Source: Verrucomicrobiota bacterium (lineage in GTDB: Bacteria; Verrucomicrobiota; Verrucomicrobiia; Limisphaerales; UBA11320). Taken from it: a stretch of 64,000 nucleotides of DNA. Shown in pieces: positions 42,901 to 51,225 of the stretch. Within the stretch, counting starts at the first letter, position 1, and each line of letters opens with the position of its first letter. A program made the translations under genes and the position numbers. The notes beneath the pieces are model-generated. The model made no database searches. It had not been told where the DNA came from and was given only the letters and a program-made list of their open reading frames with translations. Where the stretch lies: positions 62,001-126,000 of the forward strand of contig JACQFQ010000024.1 in assembly GCA_016199985.1 (NCBI GenBank), given 5' to 3'.

Positions 42901-45900
42901 GCTTCATCACCGCGAGCGTGGCGTTGGAGCTCGTCGCCGATCCAAACTCGTTGGTGACGTGGCAGCGATAGTCGCCCGCCTGCGCGGCGCCGACGTTCGA
43001 GAGCGAGAGCGTCGGGTTGGTGGCGTTCAAGAGGCGGTTCGTGTTGTTGAAAAGCCACTGATACGACAGCGGCACGCCGCCGATGGCCACGATGGAGAAT
43101 TGAACCTTCGCGCCATTGGTGACGCTCCGGCTGGTCGGCTGGAGCGTGATCTCCGGCACGGGCGGTTTCAGCCCTTCCAGGTCCAGGTCGAAGCTGAGAT
43201 CGCTGCTTCGCGGCCCCGACTGGTGGATCTCGACCGCGAGCGTGTTCGCGCCGTTGCGCAACGGGGCGTTGGTGATGGAACGCAGGACAAGGTTCGTCTC
43301 CGCGGCGCCATTGATCGCGGTGAGGGCGTAGTTCGTGAAATGGATGAGCCCGGCGCCCATGTTGTCGCGGAACTGTTCGACGCCGTTGAGGTAAACCACG
43401 GCGCCGTCGTCGCGCAGCAGCTTGAACCGGATCACGGGCAGGAGCGCCGCCTGGTCGACATTGAACGACTTACGGAAATAGGCCGCGGGATACTTGTTGT
43501 TGGGATCGGGGCCAAAGCCAATCACCGTGGCTTCGGGCCGTCCGTCCGCCGTGTCGCCATAGCCCAGTTCCGCCGGTCCTGACTTCCACGCGGCATCGAC
43601 ATAATCCGGCGCGATCCACCCCGTTCCCAGATCGACCCCCGCGTCGTTGTATTTCCAAACCGAGCCCCAGGCGATCAGGGGCACCGCCGTGGCCACAGGG
43701 GCGTCGATCTTCACGTTCACAACGGCGGATGTGGCGGCAAGGCCTTTGTCATCGGTAGCCACGGCAAGCAACGAATGCTTCCCCATGCTCGCCGTCGCCC
43801 ACGCATAGGAGAAGGGAGGGGCGAGGATCGTGGTCAAAAGGGTTTCGTCGGCGAACAGATCCACGCGGAGGGGCCCGCTCTCGGGATCGTTGGCGTTCAC
43901 TTGAAGCAGAAGCGGCAGGTCCGAGGCGCTGACCGTGCTTCCGTTGGTCGGCGTCACCCAGGCGATGGAGGGCGGTTGGTTGGCGACCCGGCCCACAACG
44001 GTGAGGATCGCCGGCGAACTCGTGGCGGCCCCAAATGGATTTGTCACCACCAGCGAGTAAGCCCCGCCCTGCGCGAGGGTCACGGCCGGGAGACTGAGCT
44101 GATCCGCGACGGCGCCCGCGAGCCGGTTGGTGGCGTTGAAGAACCACTGGTAGGAGAGAGGCGGGATCCCCAGAGCCTGACTGATGAACTGCGCGGACTG
44201 GCCGGCGTCAACCGTGAGGCTGTCGGGCTGATCCACGATCCGGGGACGGAGTCCCCGCGTTCCGCGAAGCTCCAGATCGAAGCTGATATCGGAGCTGTTC
44301 GTGGCGACCTGGTGAACTTCCACGGCAATGATGTTCGTCCCCGCAATCAGGACCGCCGGGCTCGGGTTGGTGGTGAAGTAAGTCGTCTCCGCCGCGCCTC
44401 CGACCGAAGTGGAAGCGAGGGTGGAGGGAGTGATGGCTCCGTCGGGCATATTGCTCCGGAACACCTCCGTTCCGTTCAAGTACACCACCGCGCCGTCATC
44501 CCGAAGCAAACGGATGAGGAGGTTGGTATAGCTCCCGGGATCGCTGAGGAAAAACGCGTGGCGGAAATAGTAGCTGATGTAGCGGTTGTTCGGGTTCGGA
44601 CCAAAGCCGATGAGGGTCGCCTCCGGACGTCCATCGGCTGTGTCGCCGTAGCCCAGCTCCGCCGGACCCTCATGCCATGCCGAGTCATCGAATCCGAGCT
44701 GCGTCCATGTCGCTCCCGGAAAGGCGCCGGTATCGAGATACTTCCAAACAGCGCCGGTGCTGACGAGGAAGGACGTGTTCGCGGTCGGCAGCGTCACGGT
44801 GATCGACACCACGGAGGAGGTCCCCTGGGCGCCGAGGTTGTCCGTCGCGATCGCCGTCAACTTATGCGTCCCCGCGGTCGGATCCACCCAGGCGAAGCGA
44901 TAGGGCGCGGCCGTCGGCGACGCGAGGAGGACACCGTCCGAGTACAGGTCCACCCGCTTCACTTGTCCGTCCGAATCCGCGGCCGAGACCTCCACGACGA
45001 CCGGAAGATTGGACGCGGCGTAGGCTTTTCCGTTGGCCGGCGAGATCCAGCCGATCGAGGGTGGGTTGTTCGGAACGATCACGGTGAGCGTGGCGGGAAG
45101 GCTGGTCGCTCGTCCGTATCGGTTGCTCGCCACAAGCTGGTAGCTGCCATTCTGCGCGCCGGTCACGGCCTTCAGCGAGAGGATGGGACCCGTCCCGCCG
45201 GGCACCGGCGCGCTTTCATTGAAATACCACTGATAGCTCAGGGGCTGGGAGCCCGTCGCGGCGGACTGGAACGTCACGTCTGCGCCTTGGTTGACGGTCG
45301 CGTTCGCCGGTTGCTGGGTGATTGCCGGAGGAACGGCCACGGTCAGCGTCGCGGACGGGCTCGAGGTGGTTCCGAACGGGTTGGAGACCTGGACACGGTA
45401 AGTTCCTTCATCCGCCGGCGTCACGGCCGTCAGGCGAAGGGCGCTGTCGGTCGCGTTCGGAATGGGCGTGTTCGTGTTGAAGAACCATTGATAGGTCAGC
45501 GGGCTGCTGCCCAAGGCCACCACGGAGAATGTCGCCGGGTTGCCGTTGGTGGCGGTCTGCGAGAGAGGCGGCGTCACGATCTCGGGAGGCACGAGAATGG
45601 ACAGCTGGGCGGGCGCGCTCGTGACACTGCCGTAACGGTTGGAGACGCGCGCCGAGTAAGGGCCCGCGTTCGACACACCGGCATGAGGCAGCGTGAGCAG
45701 GGGGCTGGTCGCGTTGGCGATCGCGTTCGTCTCCTGGAAGAACCACGCGTAGGAAATTGGCGCGGTTCCTCCCGCGGCAACGGAGAACGAGGCGGCATTC
45801 CCGTTGGTGACCGCGATGCTCTGAGGTTGTGAAACAATCCTCGCCGGCTCGAAGCATCCGCCTCCGCCGTCCAGGCACTGGATCGTCGATAGGTTCAGCG

Positions 45901-48514
45901 CCCAGCAAACGATGGATCCGGAGTCCGGCTCCGCGACGTCGCTGGCCCGCAGCTTCCAAACGCCGTTGACCTGGGGCCCAATCGCGCCCGCGAACACGGA
46001 CAAAGGCTGCTGCGGTTTGTAGACGCCAACAAAAGGCGCCAGGCCCAGCGCGAGCTCCTGGGTGGCGGCGTCATCGAATACGGTTTGAGCGCCGCAGGAA
46101 GCTCCATAGTTCTGCCCCGCGTTCCCGTTGCGGGAGGACAGCAGCACCTCCGTGCCGTCGGGACCGACCAGCGTGAGGATGAGGTCGGAAACGTAGGTGT
46201 GCGCGACGTGCGCCGACACCGATACGCTGGCGAGCGGGAGGCCGATGCCCGACACCGCGATGGTGGATTCCCCCGTGCCGAGGTCAGGCACGGGGACCGG
46301 CGCGCCCGAGGATTCGAACACAACGGCCGGGGCGACGCCGACCGGCGTTGTGGCGACGACGAATTGCTGCGTGACGGAGGAGGCGTTGACGCTTGTGAGA
46401 ATCAGCTCGAGCGTGACGATCTCATTGCAGACAAAATCGGGAGAGGTGCTGACCATGAACGGAAGCAGGTTCGTGGCGGCCCCGCCGGCGGGAACATCCG
46501 GGAAAGCGATGGGCGCAGGATCGGTCGTCACACTCGGCGAAAGGCTGCGCAGAGCGCCGGTCACGCCCTTGGCCGACGGGCCGGCCGCGCCAATGCGGTT
46601 ACGGATTTCAAGGTGGAGCTGGTTGCACTCGTTCGCGTCGATCGTGCCGTTTCCGTTCCCGCCGTTCACCGTGGCTGCGGCGAAGGCGAGCCTTGGCGCA
46701 GGGGTGGGAGCGGCCTCGACCAACGTTGGCGCCATCAGAATCCCGGCGCCCGTGGTCGCGTCGAAGCCCGGGGGATCCACGTCGAGCGCGGCCGCGCTGA
46801 TCAAGCCGCGCGCCTGGGTCGCGGTGAGCGCGGGATTGTAGGACAGGAGCAGGGCCGCGATCGCGGCGGCGTGCGGCGCGGCCGCCGAGGTGCCGAAGAA
46901 ATGTTCAAAGCCGGGGATGGACGTCGACACGCCGTCGGCCGCGGTGAGATCGGGCTTCTGGAGCACCTTGCCTCCAGTCGAGGTCAGATTGCCAGGGGTG
47001 ATGGCCGTGCCGTCCGGGTTGTAGAAGATGCGTCGAGGGCCGTCAGAGCTGAACAATTCGGCCGTGTTCGCCGCGCCGCCCACAAAGGGCAGGACTGGGG
47101 AACGGACCCAAGTGGCGGCGACCGAAAACGCGTTGGCGGCGCCGGAGGCGTTGTGGCCGCGAACGGCGCCGGAGGTGGAGAAAGCCAATCGGCCCCGCCC
47201 TACGCTGAGCCAGAGAAACCGGGAGGCGCCCGACACTTTCACGATCACGATCTGGTTGCCTTCTGAAATCGAGGGCAGGCTTTCGTAGGGATCGTCGTTG
47301 CCGTTCTGGATGTTCGTGGAGCTCGCGATCACATTGCCCGCGCCGTCGAGGACGAACACATCGTAGTCGTTTGCCGATTTTCCCAGCGGGTCGTTCCAGA
47401 AGAAATCGAGGCGCTTGCTCGTGCCTCCAGGGACAACGGTGTTCGTTGCGGAGCCTCCAAAATCGTGCAACCGCCCGCCACGCCCGAGGCTCGTCGCGCC
47501 CCCGTCCTTGAAGTCGCCTTCCCACACGCTCGAGGTTCCGTCGCTCTTGTGCCCGCCATTCCCGGCGGCTGAGAAATAAAGCGCGCCCGACGCGGACACG
47601 TCGCTCACGGCCTGGGCGATGGGTCCGTCCTGGAACGGCGACTCGCTGAAGTAGCTCACGTCGTCGACGATGATCTGGCATCCCGCGGCGCGGAGCGCGC
47701 GGATGTTGTCGGCGAAGGAGGCGACGCCATTGAAAGCGCTCGCGAAATACAAGGTCGCGTCCGGCGCGAGATCGTGGACGATCTCCAACATCGCCGTGCC
47801 CTCCCCAACGCCGGCGCCGGCCTGCCCGAGGATCACGTTGACGTCGGGCGGCAGCTCGCCGCGCGCCTGGGATTCCGCGAGATGATCGACGCTGTCCGAC
47901 AGAACGCCAACCTTCACGCCCAAGCCGCCAATCCCGTAGGCGGCGCGGGCGACGTCGGCCTTGTGGGTGATGTCGCCCTCGGAGTCGATGGGGCCGGTGT
48001 TCGTGGTGGCCTCGTCTGCGGGCCTGATCCGCTCAACCCCCGCGTGCGCCGCGAGAGCTTCGAGCGCCGCGATGGGGACCAGCGCACGGATCGCGCGGTG
48101 TCTGGGCCAACTTCCGACGACCCGTCCCCCGTGGTCCGAGATCGCCTGCATCAGGGCGGGCGTCACGTCTCCACGGACGTCGATGAGCACCGACAGGCCG
48201 CGTACCTGGGCGATGCGCGCCCGGACATGCGGCGCCCCGGGGGCGGACGGCTCGCCGCGATGTTCTCGGCCCAGGTAGAGCAGCTGCGAATCCAGCTTTC
48301 GCTGCGCGGGGGTCCGCCGCAGTTTCTCCTGCCCCAGCGCCCAAATCTGATCCTCGGTGTGAGGGGCGAGCGCGGCGGAGAGGCTGAGAGAAAGGAGGAG
48401 GCACTGCGCGATCAGGAAGCTTGCGGAGAGGACTCTCCTCTTAAGGAACCAAGCCCAGGTTTCGGTTGCGGATTCCCCACGCTCCTCTTGGGGGAACGGA
48501 TAACGATGGTTCAT
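39977..48514 (-). CDS. Secreted sedolisin/subtilisin-like protease with P-domain and tandem Ig modules
   Basis: 2845 residues from the ATG at 48514 (the frame also opens at 48598, but 48514 sits closer to the signal helix S-A-S-F-L-I-A-Q-C-L-L-L-S-L-S). A prodomain-like region precedes the catalytic domain (about 190-560). The subtilisin HGT is absent; instead E-G-T-A-M-L-E-I-V-H-D-L-A-P supplies Glu244 and Asp248 with the E-x-x-x-D spacing of S53 peptidases, and Ser543 lies in F-G-T-S-A-A-A-P-H. A proprotein-convertase P-domain follows (about 720-860). Next come Ig-like domains, then four copies of a module (Big_9-like + galactose-binding-like V-W-K-Y/R-Y-L-D-T-G + Ig), and a C-terminal module ending F-Y-R-V-R-V-E. 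Predicted extracellular protease with adhesive arms. Stand-alone gene. Confidence 0.9.
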   Translation of the reverse strand: MNHRYPFPQEERGESATETWAWFLKRRVLSASFLIAQCLLLSLSLSAALAPHTEDQIWALGQEKLRRTPAQRKLDSQLLYLGREHRGEPSAPGAPHVRARIAQVRGLSVLIDVRGDVTPALMQAISDHGGRVVGSWPRHRAIRALVPIAALEALAAHAGVERIRPADEATTNTGPIDSEGDITHKADVARAAYGIGGLGVKVGVLSDSVDHLAESQARGELPPDVNVILGQAGAGVGEGTAMLEIVHDLAPDATLYFASAFNGVASFADNIRALRAAGCQIIVDDVSYFSESPFQDGPIAQAVSDVSASGALYFSAAGNGGHKSDGTSSVWEGDFKDGGATSLGRGGRLHDFGGSATNTVVPGGTSKRLDFFWNDPLGKSANDYDVFVLDGAGNVIASSTNIQNGNDDPYESLPSISEGNQIVIVKVSGASRFLWLSVGRGRLAFSTSGAVRGHNASGAANAFSVAATWVRSPVLPFVGGAANTAELFSSDGPRRIFYNPDGTAITPGNLTSTGGKVLQKPDLTAADGVSTSIPGFEHFFGTSAAAPHAAAIAALLLSYNPALTATQARGLISAAALDVDPPGFDATTGAGILMAPTLVEAAPTPAPRLAFAAATVNGGNGNGTIDANECNQLHLEIRNRIGAAGPSAKGVTGALRSLSPSVTTDPAPIAFPDVPAGGAATNLLPFMVSTSPDFVCNEIVTLELILTSVNASSVTQQFVVATTPVGVAPAVVFESSGAPVPVPDLGTGESTIAVSGIGLPLASVSVSAHVAHTYVSDLILTLVGPDGTEVLLSSRNGNAGQNYGASCGAQTVFDDAATQELALGLAPFVGVYKPQQPLSVFAGAIGPQVNGVWKLRASDVAEPDSGSIVCWALNLSTIQCLDGGGGCFEPARIVSQPQSIAVTNGNAASFSVAAGGTAPISYAWFFQETNAIANATSPLLTLPHAGVSNAGPYSARVSNRYGSVTSAPAQLSILVPPEIVTPPLSQTATNGNPATFSVVALGSSPLTYQWFFNTNTPIPNATDSALRLTAVTPADEGTYRVQVSNPFGTTSSPSATLTVAVPPAITQQPANATVNQGADVTFQSAATGSQPLSYQWYFNESAPVPGGTGPILSLKAVTGAQNGSYQLVASNRYGRATSLPATLTVIVPNNPPSIGWISPANGKAYAASNLPVVVEVSAADSDGQVKRVDLYSDGVLLASPTAAPYRFAWVDPTAGTHKLTAIATDNLGAQGTSSVVSITVTLPTANTSFLVSTGAVWKYLDTGAFPGATWTQLGFDDSAWHEGPAELGYGDTADGRPEATLIGFGPNPNNRYISYYFRHAFFLSDPGSYTNLLIRLLRDDGAVVYLNGTEVFRSNMPDGAITPSTLASTSVGGAAETTYFTTNPSPAVLIAGTNIIAVEVHQVATNSSDISFDLELRGTRGLRPRIVDQPDSLTVDAGQSAQFISQALGIPPLSYQWFFNATNRLAGAVADQLSLPAVTLAQGGAYSLVVTNPFGAATSSPAILTVVGRVANQPPSIAWVTPTNGSTVSASDLPLLLQVNANDPESGPLRVDLFADETLLTTILAPPFSYAWATASMGKHSLLAVATDDKGLAATSAVVNVKIDAPVATAVPLIAWGSVWKYNDAGVDLGTGWIAPDYVDAAWKSGPAELGYGDTADGRPEATVIGFGPDPNNKYPAAYFRKSFNVDQAALLPVIRFKLLRDDGAVVYLNGVEQFRDNMGAGLIHFTNYALTAINGAAETNLVLRSITNAPLRNGANTLAVEIHQSGPRSSDLSFDLDLEGLKPPVPEITLQPTSRSVTNGAKVQFSIVAIGGVPLSYQWLFNNTNRLLNATNPTLSLSNVGAAQAGDYRCHVTNEFGSATSSNATLAVMKPSQNLPPTVAITTPLDGARADLGTPVQLAANASDQDGQVVSVAFYADGALLGADAAPPYQWDWPDAASGIHQLIAVATDNLGLASTSAPVRLTVVPPTRITQTLIATGSVWKYNDAGVDLGTTWRRTDFNDSKWSSGRALLGFGNAAKGRPEATLLNAGPDASHRVQTHYFRQSFVASNLSAITRLELRLLRDDGAAIYFNGVRVVRDNLPSGGLNYSTAAVAPVAGDDETRFFTNQLNVANLVVGTNWIAVELHQANPTGDDAAFDLGLTAVVNTPPILLTEPADLTVTNGSPASFSVVAIGTGALSYQWFFNTNKLITGVTGSVLRLPAVAANQAGAYSVVVQNAVGSTRSREALLKVVTPIPNVPPQVTLLSPTNNAIFALGAVVSLSASASDSDGSVSFVDFFDGAQSLARASNSPYLFDWNGASAGAHTLRAVAVDNRGASTATATVAITVLPPPPPPSPVISLVSTGAVWRYLDTGTDQGTAWRGLLFDDDAWAEGPAELGYGDAVEGRPEATVIQSGPTNNFFITSYFRRRFQLDVPSAVTNLTVSLMRDDGGVVYLNGVEVFRSNMPTGTIGFLTLASSTVSKQAETQFFSTNVPPALLRQGTNLVAVEIHQVSKTSSDVSFDLALDGIRADAPVIVSSPAPQSVPLGGVARFSVAAAGEAPLSYQWFLNTLNLIAGATNSELVLSNVQPVDEGNYSVTVANALGSATSASALLTVILPPTITAEPQSLAVAAGSAADFQVANSGTPPFVYQWFFNQTPIANATASALHLSSVQGPDAGGYSVRIANSAGSVTSSVAKLTISAGQPPASIATPPSDLTIQSGDPASFSVVAGGTPPFTYQWFFNSATPIALATNDTLHLPSPTVDDMGFYSVRVANLFSAATSGVAELRILFRPVITSIQSESNKVSLVFSSLSRLRYTVEFIDTITNGNWAPVPGAVQLKGTGLGVTVADPQVSPNKRFYRVRVE
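40990..44780 (-). repeat. Four tandem ~1.09-kb coding modules in the protease gene
   Basis: The V-W-[KR]-Y-[LN]-D start of the galactose-binding-like unit recurs near 44745, 43660, 42570 and 41475 (minus strand), a spacing of about 1.08-1.10 kb. Shared motifs are G-P-A-E-L-G-Y-G-D..G-R-P-E-A-T and L-L-R-D-D-G-A-V-V-Y-L-N-G. Each unit also has an Ig-like and a Big_9-like domain. Copies differ in sequence, so duplication is not recent throughout. Confidence 0.8.
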
Positions 48515-48692
48515 AACAAACTGACTGTCATGCCCGTTTCTCCCGCATCCCGGGGCAAGTGAGACAATCCTGCGAGACGTGGACTCGTGCAGAATCAAGG
48601 GTGATTAAGGCTTCGGCGAATTTAGGAGGTCGAGCGAAGGAAGACAAGAAGAAGCCTCGCCCAAAAAAGGGGGGATCGCCGAACCCGTCCCA

Positions 48693-49460
48693 TTATGAGA
48701 CAGAGACCGGCAGGTTGCGAAGCCAACCGTCGCCATCGGCCATCACCACGGACCCAATGGAGTCCACTTGGGAACAGTAGGCCACATCCGCCGCGAGCTC
48801 GGGAATCCTCAGGAGACGGCGTCCGTTTTGGGACGCGGCGAGCGCCTCGGCCAGGTTCGTGGAGGCGGCGTCGAAGAGCCCTCGCGCCATGGGGGCGGAG
48901 TCATCGTGGTCCAGTGCGCCGTGATGCCGGGCGAGCAGGGAGGAAAGCGCGCCGGCCGCGAGGGCGTCCTCGTAGGCGGCGTTCTCGTGAGTCCCGCTGC
49001 ACACCAGCAGAACGCGCGAAGCTCCCAGGGTGGGGATGCGGCGGGCCGTGGCGGAGAGGTTGAGGAAGCTCGACGCCAGAACGCAACGCGCGTGGCGGCA
49101 GGCCTGCAGGGCCCTGGTTCCGTTGGTGGTGGTGATCGCGATGTGACGGCCTCGAACGCGGCTCGCGGTGAACTCGCGGGGTGAATTGCCCAGGTCGAAC
49201 TCGACGCCGCCGGTGATCGAACGTCCGATGCGGAGTCCGTCGCGTTCCCCGGCGAGGAGAACCGAGGGGTCCGCGGCGCGGACGGCGAGCGCCTCATCGA
49301 TCTCGCGCACGGGCAGGATCGCCTCCGCGCCCTGATCCAGCGCCGAGACGATGGAGGTGGTGGCGCGAAGGATGTCGAACACCACGCAGACCGAGTCGTC
49401 GAGGGATTGAGCGGCTAGAGCGGAGAAATCCGCGGGCGTGAAAAGAACCGAGACTTTCAT
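48693..49460 (-). CDS. comB: ComB-like 2-phosphosulfolactate phosphatase family protein
   Basis: 255 residues, normal length for the family. Conserved segments: V-V-F-D-I-L-R-A-T-T-S-I-V-S-A-L (Mg-binding region), I-T-T-T-N-G-T-R-A-L, and C-S-G-T-H-E-N-A-A-Y-E-D-A-L-A-A-G-A-L. In methanogens ComB (EC 3.1.3.71) dephosphorylates 2-phosphosulfolactate in coenzyme M synthesis; the bacterial members are widespread and their physiological substrate is not established. It lies 39 bases downstream of an MFS transporter on the same strand, with no other coenzyme M gene nearby, so the symbol records family membership only. Confidence 0.88.
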   Translation of the reverse strand: MKVSVLFTPADFSALAAQSLDDSVCVVFDILRATTSIVSALDQGAEAILPVREIDEALAVRAADPSVLLAGERDGLRIGRSITGGVEFDLGNSPREFTASRVRGRHIAITTTNGTRALQACRHARCVLASSFLNLSATARRIPTLGASRVLLVCSGTHENAAYEDALAAGALSSLLARHHGALDHDDSAPMARGLFDAASTNLAEALAASQNGRRLLRIPELAADVAYCSQVDSIGSVVMADGDGWLRNLPVSVS

Positions 49461-49499
49461 GAAAACAGCGACGCGCGCATCGCGGCCGATACACCATTT

Positions 49500-50876
49500 T
49501 CAGCCGGCGCTGTCAACTTCGAGCCGATTTCCGCCTCTCGAAATGGGTTGCGCGGCGCGTTGCCCGGAGGGACTCCGCAGGCCCGCGACCAACAACGCCG
49601 CCACCAGCGCCGTTGAGCCGAGAAAGTAGAGGCCGACCGCATTCGACCCCCGGCTCTGTTCCAGCCATGTTTTTACATTAGGCGCCGCGATGCCGCCCAG
49701 ATTCCCCAGCGCGTTGATCATGGCGATGCCAGCCGCCGCGGCGACGCCGCCGAAATAGTCGGTCACGAAGGTCCAGAAGATCGGCTGCGCCGTGATGATT
49801 CCCGCCGTGGTCAGGCACAGCGCCGCGACAGCCCAAGCCGGCGGAAGATGGGCGGAGAGCGCCAGCCCGATGGCGATGGAGGCCAGGGAGATGATGGCGA
49901 AGGTTCGGCGATACCCGGTCCGCATCGCCAGGTCCGGCCAGAAGGAGCCGGCCGCGATCGCGCAGGCCCAGGGGATCGCCGAGACGAATCCCACGAGCAG
50001 CCCGACCTTGACCCCCATCAGCGCGCTCACCTGCGTTGGCAGATAGAACGCCACGCCGTAGCCGCTGACCTGGATGAGAAAGTAGATCGCCGCGAAGTGA
50101 AGCAGGCGCGGGTTGCGGAATACCGCGCCCAGTGTCACGGCGCCGCGAGATTCTTTCGCCGCCTCCTCCGCGGCGATCACCCGGGTCAAGGCCTCGCGCT
50201 CGGCCGGCGGCATCCAGGACGCGTTGGAAGGGCGATCGGTCAGATAGAAGTAAGCCCAGACGCCCACCAGGCTGGCCATGATTCCTTCGACGACGAACAT
50301 CAGCTGCCATCCTTGCAGCCCCAATGTTCCGTCCAGATCCAGGAGAAAGCCCGACAGCGGGCCGCCGAGCATCATGCCGAGCGGCGAGCCGAAATAGAAA
50401 ACGGCCATGATCTGGCCGCGAACCTGCGCTGGGAACCAATAGGTGAGATAGAGAATCGATCCTGGGAAAAAGCCGGCCTCGGCCGCGCCCAGGAAGAACC
50501 GCACGATGGAGAAGGAAGCGTGGGTGTTGGCGAACATCATGCCTGCGGAAATCAGCCCCCAGGTTACCATGATCCGCGCCATCCATCTGCGGGCGCCGAC
50601 ACGATGGAGGATGAGGTTGCTGGGCAGTTCGCAGAGCGCGTAAGCCAGGAAGAAGATGCCCGCGCCGTAGGCGAAGGCGGAGTCGTCAATGCCGGTGGCG
50701 GCTTGGTAGGCCTGCTTGGCGTAAGCGATGTTGGCCCTGTCGAGGTAGCAGAGCAGATACATCAGCAGCAGGAAGGGGATGAGCCGCCATTTTGCCCTGC
50801 GGATGGCTAGGTCAAGAACCTTCGGGTCGTGGCTCGATTGCATGGTGGAGGTGGAATGAGTCTCGTGATTCCTCAT
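49500..50876 (-). CDS. MFS transporter, ACS family (upstream of comB)
   Basis: 458 residues, 12 membrane helices. Helix-1 end C-Y-L-D-R-A-N-I-A-Y-A, loop motif R-V-G-A-R-R-W-M-A-R-I, and helix-5 motif G-A-A-E-A-G-F-F-P-G-S-I-L-Y identify it as an ACS-family carboxylate symporter, a paralogue of the transporter at 24.5 kb. An internal ATG at 50843 is the more likely start by comparison with relatives. It is predicted to be co-transcribed with the ComB-like gene 39 bases downstream; together they may import and process a small organic acid, possibly a sulfonated or phosphorylated one. Substrate is not readable from the sequence. Confidence 0.9.
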   Translation of the reverse strand: MRNHETHSTSTMQSSHDPKVLDLAIRRAKWRLIPFLLLMYLLCYLDRANIAYAKQAYQAATGIDDSAFAYGAGIFFLAYALCELPSNLILHRVGARRWMARIMVTWGLISAGMMFANTHASFSIVRFFLGAAEAGFFPGSILYLTYWFPAQVRGQIMAVFYFGSPLGMMLGGPLSGFLLDLDGTLGLQGWQLMFVVEGIMASLVGVWAYFYLTDRPSNASWMPPAEREALTRVIAAEEAAKESRGAVTLGAVFRNPRLLHFAAIYFLIQVSGYGVAFYLPTQVSALMGVKVGLLVGFVSAIPWACAIAAGSFWPDLAMRTGYRRTFAIISLASIAIGLALSAHLPPAWAVAALCLTTAGIITAQPIFWTFVTDYFGGVAAAAGIAMINALGNLGGIAAPNVKTWLEQSRGSNAVGLYFLGSTALVAALLVAGLRSPSGQRAAQPISRGGNRLEVDSAG

Positions 50877-51225
50877 GACGGGCGCAAGCCGCCTCGTCGA
50901 ATAAGAAGCATCCTCCCACGATCCGGAAGCCCGAACCCGGAGGGCTCACAGCGATGCGCCGGCAGGTTCTCGTTGCCAGGTCTTCTCAGACGAGGGCGTC
51001 CGGGAAAGCGAGGGAATCCTCAGCCCAATCCCTCATTGCGGTTTGCCCGAAATCTGCATAACGTTCCCAAGACCCTCGACCTATGCCGTGCGCCCGCCGA
51101 CCACTGATGCTTGCGTGCACCCGATCCCATCCCCGTGACCGGATACGCGCGATGGGAATGTCGTTTCCCAAGCTTCGAGTCCGCCGTGAACGGTTTTTCA
51201 CCAACCTCCGAAATCAACCGCAACC
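50877..51225. other. Divergent promoter region between MFS/comB operon and adhesin-like gene
   Basis: 349 bases without a convincing gene. No consensus -35/-10, sigma-54 site or clear palindrome was identified on either strand; TTGCGG (51037) and CATAAC (51057) are a weak pair with poor spacing. The downstream gene has no strong Shine-Dalgarno. Confidence 0.4.

Noticed and set aside
43775..45832. Plus-strand frame of 685 codons inside the protease gene
   Set aside because: Arg/Gly-rich shadow of the minus-strand Ig modules.
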